Shown here: piece by piece, positions 1 through 5,802 of the stretch
Position numbering within the stretch: position 1 is the first letter of the stretch
How the letters are laid out: each line of letters opens with the position of its first letter
Source: an uncultured Eubacteriales bacterium
GTDB taxonomy: Bacteria; Bacillota; Clostridia; Monoglobales; Monoglobaceae
Assembly (NCBI GenBank): GCA_900550775.1
Contig: URTH01000033.1
Location: forward strand, 1 to 14,474
Length of the DNA: 14,474 bases
Direction of reading: 5' to 3'
Made by a program: the position numbers and the translations under genes
The notes under the pieces: generated by a model
Seen by the model: the letters and a program-made list of their open reading frames with translations, nothing else
Told to the model about the DNA's origin: nothing
Database searches by the model: none

Positions 1-249
1 ATATTCGTCCGACGTCCACCAAACCGTATCCTTGGAATTTTCATCCATAACAATAAACTTATCTTTCGGAGAGCGGCCGGTGTATACACCCGTCATGACA
101 TTTACCGCACCCAGTTCGCTGACCTGACCCTTTTCATAGCCCTCCAGCGTCGGTTTGGTCTCTTCCTCAAACAATACGTCATAGGAAGGATTGTACACGA
201 TTTCTGTCGTTCCGCAAATCCCGTACTTGCTCAAATTGATTTCAGCCAT
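1..249 (-). CDS. pckA: Phosphoenolpyruvate carboxykinase (ATP), N-terminal part
   Basis: Reading leftwards from the ATG at 249-247, 83 codons stay open to the window edge, so this is the first part of a gene of roughly 530 codons. The N-terminus begins [20 protein letters not shown] and continues with a [13 protein letters not shown] segment and a VWWTSDEY segment. These are characteristic of the amino-terminal domain of ATP-dependent PEP carboxykinase, which interconverts oxaloacetate + ATP with PEP + CO2 + ADP in the cytoplasm. In anaerobes it can run in either the gluconeogenic or the PEP-carboxylating direction. A GAGAGG ribosome-binding site lies at 258-263, 8 nt before the start. The gene is divergent from a LysR-family regulator gene, which may control it (inference). 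The catalytic domain lies outside the window, so intactness cannot be judged. Confidence 0.93.
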   Translation of the reverse strand, partial: MAEINLSKYGICGTTEIVYNPSYDVLFEEETKPTLEGYEKGQVSELGAVNVMTGVYTGRSPKDKFIVMDENSKDTVWWTSDEY

Positions 250-297
250 TTTTTCTACCTCTCTTTTTCTCTTTTCTTAAAATCGTACTTATCTTTT

Positions 298-326
298 ATT
301 ATAATTGATTTTTTTCAAAAAAGCAA
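298..326 (-). promoter_or_regulatory. Probable pckA promoter (proximal)
   Basis: On the minus strand a perfect TATAAT (-10) lies at 303-298, with a weak TTGCTT (-35) at 326-321 and a 17-nt spacer. Transcription would start near 291, giving a leader of about 42 nt before the pckA ATG at 249. The weak -35 is typical of activator-dependent promoters, which fits the dyad at 337-352 just upstream. A second minus-strand candidate lies further away: TTTACA at 448-443 and TATAAT at 425-420, also with a 17-nt spacer. Confidence 0.5.
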
Positions 327-336
327 TAGCTTTCCT

Positions 337-352
337 CATAGTTTTTCCTATG
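337..352. promoter_or_regulatory. Dyad CATAG-N6-CTATG, candidate LysR operator
   Basis: A perfect 5-bp inverted repeat (CATAG at 337-341, CTATG at 348-352) sits in the pckA/lysR intergenic region. Its centre is about 53 bp upstream of the predicted proximal pckA start point, a typical location for LysR-type activator binding. It does not contain a clean T-N11-A core, so assignment to the neighbouring LysR protein rests on position and symmetry only. Confidence 0.35.
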
Positions 353-398
353 GAACCATCCTAAGATTTTTGTCATTCTCTACAAAAAAAGCGTGCGC

Positions 399-427
399 TT
401 GACTTTTTCCGTTCTTATCATTATAAT
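399..427 (+). promoter_or_regulatory. Promoter of the LysR gene
   Basis: TTGACT at 399-404 and TATAAT at 422-427 are separated by 17 nt, almost the sigma-A consensus. The predicted start point is near 434, leaving a leader of about 67 nt. The -10 overlaps a TATAAT on the opposite strand (420-425), so two polymerases could compete here. A second dyad, TAAAAT-CTAT-ATTTTA at 445-460, lies just downstream of the start point and could serve autorepression (inference). Confidence 0.7.
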
Positions 428-500
428 ATTTCCGCAAGTATATGTAAAATCTATATTTTATATTACCATCATATCATTTTGGTATTAAGGAGCGTTTTTT

Positions 501-1406
501 ATGATGAACATCAGCTACGATTACTACCGCGTATTTTATTATGTTGCAAAATACAAAAAAATTACGCAGGCCTCCAGGGTTTTGCTCAGCAATCAGCCCA
601 ACATCACGCGCACCATTAAACTGCTGGAAAGCGCGCTGGGCTGCACGCTGTTTGTACGGAGCAACCGCGGCGTCACACTGACGCCGGAGGGCAAAAAGCT
701 TTATGACCACGTAAAAATCGCCTTTGACCAAATCCAATCTGCCGAGGAAGAGCTTTCGCTGCAAAAAACGCTGCAAAGCGGCATGATCTCCATCGGCGCG
801 AGCGAAGTCGCACTGCACGGACTTTTGCTGCCGGTACTCAAAACCTACCGCACACTCTATCCCGGCGTTCATATCCACATCACCAACCACTCCACACCGC
901 AGGCAATCGCGGCGCTCTCCGGCGGCATGGTTGATCTGGCACTGGTTACCACACCGACGGTCAAATCCTCAAACCTCTCCGAAACCAAAATCTGTCCCAT
1001 CCGCGAGGTGGCGGCCTGCTCCAAAGCCTTTTCGCAGCTGACCGGCCGCAAGGTCAGTCTGAAAGAGCTGTCGGACTATCCGCTGATCTCTCTGGGCTCC
1101 CACACCAAAACCTACGAGTTTTATTCCGACTTTTTTGCGGCAAACGGCGTTCCGTTTACGCCGGACATTGCCGCCGCAACCGCGGATCAGATTCTGCCGA
1201 TGATCCAGTCGGATCTCGGCATCGGCTTTGTTCCCGTGCGCTTTTTGCAAAACAGCAGCGGCGTCAGCATCATTGATCTGAAAGAGCATATCCCCGACCG
1301 TCACATCTGCCTGATTCAGCGCAGAGACCACAGTCTCAGCATCGCGGCAAAGGAACTGGAGCGGCTCTTGCTGCAGCGCGGCCGACTGCAAACAAAGACG
1401 GAATGA
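501..1406 (+). CDS. LysR-family transcriptional regulator
   Basis: A 301-residue protein of normal LysR length. Residues about 6-65 form the winged helix-turn-helix (FYYVAKYKKITQASRVLLSN, then PNITRTIKLLES and LFVRSNRGVTLTPEGKKL). Residues about 70-90 form the linker helix (IQSAEEELSLQKTLQSG). From about 92 to 290 it matches the type-2 periplasmic-binding-protein-like effector domain (ISIGASEVALHGLLLPVLKT, later GGMVDLALVTTP). It should bind DNA as a dimer or tetramer and respond to a small-molecule ligand that cannot be predicted. AAGGAG at 487-492 lies 8 nt before the first of two adjacent ATGs; starting at the second would change the protein by one residue. It is divergent from pckA, and divergent placement is the usual arrangement of a LysR regulator and its target. 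Control of pckA is therefore a reasonable inference but is not shown by the sequence. Confidence 0.93.
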   Translation: MMNISYDYYRVFYYVAKYKKITQASRVLLSNQPNITRTIKLLESALGCTLFVRSNRGVTLTPEGKKLYDHVKIAFDQIQSAEEELSLQKTLQSGMISIGASEVALHGLLLPVLKTYRTLYPGVHIHITNHSTPQAIAALSGGMVDLALVTTPTVKSSNLSETKICPIREVAACSKAFSQLTGRKVSLKELSDYPLISLGSHTKTYEFYSDFFAANGVPFTPDIAAATADQILPMIQSDLGIGFVPVRFLQNSSGVSIIDLKEHIPDRHICLIQRRDHSLSIAAKELERLLLQRGRLQTKTE

Positions 1407-1408
1407 CA

Positions 1409-1430
1409 AAGCCGCCGGGATCGGGCGGTT
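1409..1430 (+). terminator. Weak hairpin after the LysR gene
   Basis: Immediately after the stop codon, AGCCGCC (1410-1416) can pair with GGCGGTT (1424-1430, including one G-U pair) around a 7-nt loop. There is no immediate U-tract: the next T-rich run is about 18 nt downstream. This is a doubtful intrinsic terminator. The downstream gene has its own promoter, which makes a boundary here plausible. Confidence 0.3.
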
Positions 1431-1493
1431 CATTTGCATTCTCTCTGATTTTTCTGACGTTTTCAAAATATCTCACCGTTTTGGCTTTGTTTA

Positions 1494-1502
1494 TGATATA
1501 AT
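1494..1502 (+). promoter_or_regulatory. Extended -10 promoter of the MBL lipoprotein gene
   Basis: TG at 1494-1495 followed by one base and TATAAT at 1497-1502 makes an extended -10 element. No good -35 lies at the right distance, which is acceptable for TGn promoters. The predicted start point is near 1509, giving a leader of about 27 nt that ends in the GAGGTGA ribosome-binding site at 1525-1531. Confidence 0.6.
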
Positions 1503-1535
1503 ACATGTGGTAACTTTTATCTACGAGGTGAAATC

Positions 1536-2417
1536 ATGAAACAAAGACCCCTGCTTTCTATTCTTCTATGTCTTTTTTTACTGTGCGGACTTTGCGGCTG
1601 CAATCCGATTTCGGACAGTCCTGCCGGCCATTTTTCGGACGCGGCTTCTTCCTATGCTGACGGTCTTACGGTTGATTATATCGATGTCGGCCAGGGCGAT
1701 GCCGCCCTGGTGCGCTGCGGCGATCAGGCCATGCTGATTGATGGCGGAAGTCCTAAGGCCAGCAGCATCATCTATACTTATTTGGAAAAGCAAAACGTCC
1801 GCCGCCTTGACTATATTCTTGCATCACACGCGGACAGCGACCATATCGGCGGCCTTTTGTCGCCGCTTTCCACCATGCCGGTCGATCATGTCCTGATCCC
1901 GAAAACCGCGTCAGACAGTAAAACCTATCAGTCCTTTTTGTCAAAGACGAAGGAAAAGGGAATTTCCCTTACCCACCCAAAATCCGGCGACAGCTTTATG
2001 CTCGGCGACAGCACTGTTTTCATTCTCGGCCCCATCACCGAAGATCCGGACGATCGCAACAACGGCTCCATTGTCGCAAAAATCTGCTACGGGCAGACCT
2101 CATTTCTCTTTACCGGCGATGCCGAACGAAAAGAAGAACAGGAACTGCTGGACGCCGGCTTTGACCTTTCGGCAACCGTGCTAAAGGTCGGACATCACGG
2201 CAGCAAAAATTCCACCACCTATCCGTTTTTGCGTGCGGTGATGCCAAAATACGCCGTCATTTCCGTCGGCGACAACAGCTACGGACACCCGACCGAGGCG
2301 GCGCTGAGCCGGCTCCGCGATGCGGACAGTACGGTACTTCGCACCGATCTTGACGGCGATATCATCATCAAAAGCGACGGCACCGCCGTTACCGTTACCA
2401 CAAAAAAGCACCGCTGA
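1536..2417 (+). CDS. ComEC/Rec2-like metallo-beta-lactamase-fold lipoprotein
   Basis: A 293-residue protein with a lipoprotein signal peptide: basic residues 2-4, a hydrophobic stretch 6-19 and the lipobox L19-C20-G21-C22. The mature protein would be anchored outside the membrane through Cys22. From about residue 45 it is a single metallo-beta-lactamase domain of the type found at the C-terminus of the competence protein ComEC: VDYIDVGQGDAALV, then LIDGG, then the metal-binding SHADSDH at 97-103, FLFTGDAE around 191-197, VGHHGS at 218-223, and a GHPT-type loop near 250. The metal ligands appear intact, so hydrolase activity, perhaps on nucleic acid or a phosphodiester, is plausible. No DNA-channel membrane segments are present, so it is not ComEC itself. 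It has its own promoter, and GAGGTGA precedes the ATG. The substrate is unknown. Confidence 0.88.
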   Translation: MKQRPLLSILLCLFLLCGLCGCNPISDSPAGHFSDAASSYADGLTVDYIDVGQGDAALVRCGDQAMLIDGGSPKASSIIYTYLEKQNVRRLDYILASHADSDHIGGLLSPLSTMPVDHVLIPKTASDSKTYQSFLSKTKEKGISLTHPKSGDSFMLGDSTVFILGPITEDPDDRNNGSIVAKICYGQTSFLFTGDAERKEEQELLDAGFDLSATVLKVGHHGSKNSTTYPFLRAVMPKYAVISVGDNSYGHPTEAALSRLRDADSTVLRTDLDGDIIIKSDGTAVTVTTKKHR

Positions 2418-2450
2418 AATACCGTCATCATTCACTATTTTGACAAATTA

Positions 2451-2492
2451 TCGGGCGCATACGCCCGAGGTCCCATCTAAAAATTCGGGAGG
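2451..2492 (+). promoter_or_regulatory. Hairpin and alternative pairing over the DUF6323-like gene RBS
   Basis: TCGGGCG (2451-2457) and CGCCCGA (2462-2468) form a perfect 7-bp stem with a CATA tetraloop. No U-tract follows, so it is not a standard terminator. The 3' arm can instead pair through CCCGA (2464-2468) with TCGGG (2485-2489), and this pairing covers the first half of the ribosome-binding site GGGAGG (2487-2492). The two pairings exclude each other. Regulatory use is inference. Confidence 0.35.
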
Positions 2493-2500
2493 AAATCTTC

Positions 2501-2995
2501 ATGCCGCAAAAAGATCCACTTTCACTGATTGGTTTTCAAAAAGACGCTCCGGCCGCACCGCAGGACATCGACCGCCTCCTTGCGCAAAATCAGGTAACGG
2601 CGGCCTATGGCCTGACGCTGAGCCGTGCACAGGCGATCTCTCTGCTCCAATCGCATCACCGTGCTTTAAACCGCGCCGGCCGCCTTTCCTTTGGCGGCGG
2701 CATCCTGGATCCGATGATCGCGCTCTTTCATGCATCGCCCTACCTCACAAAGGACAACTACGCCGAAACCCTGGCAGAGCTGGTCAGCCTGTTTTATGAC
2801 TTTAAAAACGAAACCATGGATTTGGTATCGGACGACGCGCTGCTTGATTGGATGAAATCGGCGTTTGACGGCGGCTGTGCCGGTTCAATCACCCTTTTAG
2901 CCCAGACGCTGGACGCGCTTTCGCGGCATATCCGCAGCGGAAAGCCGCTTGATACCTTTCCGCTTTCTTCAATCCAAGGAGGTACGCAATTTTGA
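2501..2995 (+). CDS. Uncharacterised protein, DUF6323-like
   Basis: A 164-residue protein without signal peptide or membrane segment, so probably cytoplasmic. From memory it resembles DUF6323, a small Clostridial family of unknown function about 160 residues long. The visible core is LSRAQAISLLQSHHRALNRA, then LSFGGGILDPMIALFHASPY, then YAETLAELVSLFYDFKNETM with a following SDDALLDWM segment. A mostly helical fold with a conserved acidic C-terminal half is likely. GGGAGG at 2487-2492 lies 8 nt before the ATG. Its stop codon overlaps the TTG start of the next gene, so the two products are probably made together and may interact. No function can be assigned. Reading-frame integrity and base composition look normal for the neighbourhood. 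Confidence 0.8.
   Translation: MPQKDPLSLIGFQKDAPAAPQDIDRLLAQNQVTAAYGLTLSRAQAISLLQSHHRALNRAGRLSFGGGILDPMIALFHASPYLTKDNYAETLAELVSLFYDFKNETMDLVSDDALLDWMKSAFDGGCAGSITLLAQTLDALSRHIRSGKPLDTFPLSSIQGGTQF
2976..2995 (+). promoter_or_regulatory. RBS selecting a TTG start overlapping a stop codon
   Basis: AAGGAGG at 2976-2982 is a near-perfect Shine-Dalgarno sequence 9 nt before TTG (2992-2994). The TTG overlaps the TGA stop (2993-2995) of the upstream gene in a 4-bp TTGA. No ATG or GTG competes at the right distance, so the TTG is the start, and translational coupling is expected. Confidence 0.85.
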
Positions 2996-4341
2996 ACATA
3001 GAAAACACACTGTCACCGATCAAAGCCGACAATCCCGACGCCGCCCAATACGCGATGGCGCTGCTCAACGCGCCGCAGCTTACACAAAACGATACCGTCC
3101 GAATCCGGTCGGAACTGCTCGCCCTGCTGGCCGCGCTTTCCGAAAAGCGCATGTGCGGAGAAAGCCGCTCCATTCCGCAGGAGACCGCAAAAACGCTGAT
3201 GGAATCGGCACTGTATTGCATCGGCACATACCTGTCCTCCGTCTCGCAGGAGGAAGCCGCAGCGGCTCTGAAAAGCGAATCGGTACAGGCGCTTTATGCA
3301 GAGGGGCTTTCCCTGATCCAAAAGAAAATGCTTGCCGCCCGGAAAATCCAAACGCGGATTTTACATCATCTGTTTTCTACGCCAAATGTCTATTACCGCC
3401 AAACGGTGCAGGACGGCATCAACGGTTTTTTTAAACTTTACCGTCCGCAGTTTGCTGCACACGAAACCCATATCACCGCCGATTATCCGCTCTGTCTTGC
3501 GCGGCCGGCGGAAAGCGGAATTACATTCATTTTGAAGTATCTTCGCTATTTTGAGGCCGAAAACGACTTTTGCTCCCTCTTTTCGGCAAAGTCTGTCCAC
3601 CACCTGCTCTGCAGCGTCAGCATGGACTACCGCAGCTGCCCCATCAATCTGTTTGAACCGGTTTTCTATGCCGCAGCCGGTCTTTTGCTGCAAAACCGCG
3701 ACCCCGATGCACTGAATCTCTGTAAAGATGACCTTCGCGCACTGACCCGTCTCTTTGCGGATAAGACGGCGGCGCAAATCACACTTCTTTTAAAAGACGT
3801 CCTTCGCCCATGGCTGAAACGCACACCGCTTTCGCCCTACTGCATCACCTACGTCGAGGCCTGTCTGCCAAAGCTTGCGGCCGGCATTGCAAACGCCACC
3901 GAAAACCGACTGCTCTCCACGGTATTTCTGATTCCGACCGATCCTGAAAAAAGGGCAAACATCACCATAACCTACGGAGACCGTATGTCACCGTCCGCAT
4001 ACCGGGCACTGCTTCATAAGCTCCTCCTTTTGGACGGAAAGGAAAAAACGGATCAGATGCTCGGCGCGGTACATGCAATGGGTGATTTTTTGGATCTTCT
4101 CTCCGATATTACGCTGACCGAGGACGAGGACGCCTGCCTTGCAAACGCACTGCCGCCCCCTTTGTTTGCGGCCATGCTGGGACAGTTCCCGGACGCTGAT
4201 CTGTGCAGCCGTGAGAGCGAACAAGCCTTCTGCCAATCCCTATGGGAGCGCTATCGGCACTTTGGCAAAGCGGAACGGGCAGCGATCGATTGGCTCACCG
4301 ACGCCATAGAATGCGGCTCTCTCTCCGATTCTGTGTTTTAA
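2992..4341 (+). CDS. Uncharacterised protein, DUF6179-like
   Basis: A 449-residue, mostly helical protein with no signal peptide or clear membrane segment. I recall the DUF6179 family as the usual partner of DUF6323 in Clostridia, and both size and position fit. Visible features are an N-terminal helical third with an alanine- and leucine-rich region (residues about 15-50), a YCIGTYLSSVSQEEAAAALK segment, the HHLFSTPNVYYRQTVQDGI segment near 124-142, and a C-terminal FAAMLGQFPDADLCSRESEQ region followed by WERYRHFGKAERAAIDWL. No nucleotide-binding, catalytic or nucleic-acid-binding motif can be recognised. The start is TTG, chosen because of the AAGGAGG site 9 nt upstream and the overlap with the preceding stop. 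The function is unknown; complex formation with the upstream product is an inference from coupling. Confidence 0.8.
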   Translation: MNIENTLSPIKADNPDAAQYAMALLNAPQLTQNDTVRIRSELLALLAALSEKRMCGESRSIPQETAKTLMESALYCIGTYLSSVSQEEAAAALKSESVQALYAEGLSLIQKKMLAARKIQTRILHHLFSTPNVYYRQTVQDGINGFFKLYRPQFAAHETHITADYPLCLARPAESGITFILKYLRYFEAENDFCSLFSAKSVHHLLCSVSMDYRSCPINLFEPVFYAAAGLLLQNRDPDALNLCKDDLRALTRLFADKTAAQITLLLKDVLRPWLKRTPLSPYCITYVEACLPKLAAGIANATENRLLSTVFLIPTDPEKRANITITYGDRMSPSAYRALLHKLLLLDGKEKTDQMLGAVHAMGDFLDLLSDITLTEDEDACLANALPPPLFAAMLGQFPDADLCSRESEQAFCQSLWERYRHFGKAERAAIDWLTDAIECGSLSDSVF

Positions 4342-4468
4342 CATGTCCGCCCCGCGCTGCCCAAGCGGCACAGGGCGCCCACCCAATCCTGATCCGCAAA
4401 GACACGCACCATACCACGGCTTTTGCATAACCTAATGATAGATTTTAAAATAAGGAGCGTGGGACTTT

Positions 4469-4813
4469 ATGGGTGTTGCAATTCTTGTTATTTTATCGTT
4501 TTTTGCGGTTTACGGAATGCTGCAGCTGCTTGCAAAGGGGCTGTTCTCCTCCCGTGCCAGATGCGGACTCTGGCCGGCCTGCGTCCACCGCGTGATCGGG
4601 GTCAAGGACTGTGAGGACTCGGTGGAGGGCATGGTGCGTTCACTGGCCTTGGAGGATGTGCGCGAGGAATTGATTGTGATCGACCTTGGTTCTAAAGACA
4701 AAACAATGGAAATTTTACAAAAGCTGGAGGACGAGTATGACTTTTTGCACGTCATGACTCCGGCGGAATACCAAAACTATATCATGGATTTGTTTCGGCA
4801 TTGTATTGCCTAA
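4469..4813 (+). CDS. Small membrane protein with half a GT2-like fold
   Basis: A 114-residue protein. Residues 2-24 form a single hydrophobic N-terminal membrane segment (VAILVILSFFAVYGMLQLLA). The remainder reads like the first half of a family-2 glycosyltransferase GT-A domain: CVHRVIGVKDCEDSVEGMVR, then the beta strand and turn EELIVIDLGSKDKTMEILQK, then a helix ending at YDFLHVMTP. In true GT2 enzymes this half binds the nucleotide, but the DxD metal site and acceptor half are absent, so a full transferase activity is unlikely. AAGGAG at 4452-4457 lies 11 nt before the ATG. I recall small Clostridial proteins of this design with no assigned function. It could be a conserved non-enzymatic protein or a remnant of a longer gene. 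It lies upstream of truA, separated by 154 nt. Confidence 0.65.
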   Translation: MGVAILVILSFFAVYGMLQLLAKGLFSSRARCGLWPACVHRVIGVKDCEDSVEGMVRSLALEDVREELIVIDLGSKDKTMEILQKLEDEYDFLHVMTPAEYQNYIMDLFRHCIA

Positions 4814-4868
4814 GGCATAAGAGAGCAGCGCAAAAATAATTCTGTTTTGCCGCGCGAACCGTGCCTTA
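4811..4868 (+). other. Nested inverted repeats after the small membrane protein gene
   Basis: TAAGGCA at 4811-4817, which includes the stop codon, is exactly complementary to TGCCTTA at 4862-4868. Inside it a GCGCAAAA / TTTTGCCGCGC pair forms a second stem with one bulged base. No U-tract follows. It could be a weak terminator or a processing structure ahead of truA. I see no convincing promoter in 4814-4967. Confidence 0.3.
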
Positions 4869-4967
4869 CATATGTGCCAAGCGTTTGCCCTACGGATAAC
4901 GAATATCAGGTTAAGAGAAATATGATTACGATTTATGCCGGCGCAGAACGGCGGAATGGAGCTTAAA

Positions 4968-5717
4968 ATGAAAAACTACAAAATCCTTGTACAGTATGAG
5001 GGTACCCGTTACCACGGCTGGCAGCGGCAGGGCAATGCGGCCGACACCATCCAGGGAAAGCTGGAGGCGGTACTGTCACGCTTAGACGGCGCGCCGGTCG
5101 AGGTCATCGGCTCCGGCCGCACCGATGCCGGCACGCATGCGGCCGGGCAGGTGGCAAATTTTTATCTTTCCACCGAGCCGGAGCCCGATGCGGTCATGCA
5201 GTATTTAAATCAGTATCTGCCGGAGGATATCGGCGTGATCCAAATCCGCGAGGTACCGCTGCGGTTCCACAGCCGTCTCAATTCGATACGCAAGACCTAT
5301 CAATACCGTTTAAAAGTCGGCAGCGTCCCCATGGTTTTTGACCGCCGTTACATGGCAAGCTATCCGGATTCTTTAGACGTTGCCGCAATGCGGAAGGCTG
5401 CAAAGCTGCTGCTCGGCCGCCACGACTTTTACAGTTTTTGCGCCAACAAAAGAATGAAAAAATCGACGGTACGCACCCTGTATCGGCTGGATATTGAAGA
5501 ACACGAAAACGAGCTTCGGTTTGTGGTCTGCGGCAGCGGCTTTTTACATCATATGGTACGAATTTTGGTTGGTACGCTTTGCGAGGTCGGCGCCGGAAAG
5601 CGCCGCCCGGAGAGCATGCCGGCGCTGCTCCGGTGCCGCAACCGCGCCATGGCCGGCGAAACCATGCCGGCCGAGGGGCTGATGCTGATGCAGGTGGAAT
5701 ACGAAAAGGAACAGTGA
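4968..5717 (+). CDS. truA: tRNA pseudouridine(38-40) synthase TruA
   Basis: TruA isomerises uridines 38, 39 and 40 of the tRNA anticodon arm to pseudouridine. The 249-residue product has normal family length. The first domain starts at YKILVQYEGTRYHGWQRQ, and the catalytic motif GSGRTDAGTHAAGQVANF places the nucleophilic aspartate at residue 53. Further family segments are FHSRLNSIRKTYQYRL, YMASYPDSLDVAAMRKAA, GRHDFYSFCA and FLHHMVRILVGTLCEVG. The start chosen is the ATG at 4968 because GGAG at 4958-4961 lies 6 nt upstream and the protein begins MKNYKILVQYEG, as TruA proteins typically do. In-frame ATGs at 4935 and 4956 would add 11 or 4 residues with poorer ribosome-binding sites. The gene is convergent with rny and separated from it by a bidirectional terminator. 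Confidence 0.95.
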   Translation: MKNYKILVQYEGTRYHGWQRQGNAADTIQGKLEAVLSRLDGAPVEVIGSGRTDAGTHAAGQVANFYLSTEPEPDAVMQYLNQYLPEDIGVIQIREVPLRFHSRLNSIRKTYQYRLKVGSVPMVFDRRYMASYPDSLDVAAMRKAAKLLLGRHDFYSFCANKRMKKSTVRTLYRLDIEEHENELRFVVCGSGFLHHMVRILVGTLCEVGAGKRRPESMPALLRCRNRAMAGETMPAEGLMLMQVEYEKEQ

Positions 5718-5758
5718 GAAAAGCAGCCAGAAAATCCATAAACTTTACTAAAACACAA

Positions 5759-5792
5759 AAAATAGGATGGGAAAATCTTCCCACCCTATTTT
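5759..5792. terminator. Bidirectional terminator between truA and rny
   Basis: Positions 5759-5773 pair with 5778-5792 over 15 positions with one A-C mismatch, around an AATC tetraloop. The stem is GC-rich in the middle and ends in A-tracts on the left and T-tracts on the right, so it can end transcription of truA on the plus strand and of rny on the minus strand. It lies 41 nt after the truA stop and 10 nt after the rny stop. Confidence 0.9.
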
Positions 5793-5802
5793 CATGCACG
5801 GT

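Noticed and set aside
969..1466. A 165-codon minus-strand frame overlapping the LysR gene
   Set aside because: It is antisense to the conserved LysR effector domain and shows no protein family features.
2440..2468. TTGACA at 2440-2445 as a promoter for the DUF6323-like gene
   Set aside because: The -35 is perfect, but at 16-18 nt downstream there is only the GC-rich hairpin and no -10-like hexamer.
4423..4451. Promoter TTGCAT-17-TAAAAT ahead of the small membrane protein gene
   Set aside because: The spacing is good, but transcription would start near 4458, after the ribosome-binding site at 4452-4457, so the message would lose its RBS.
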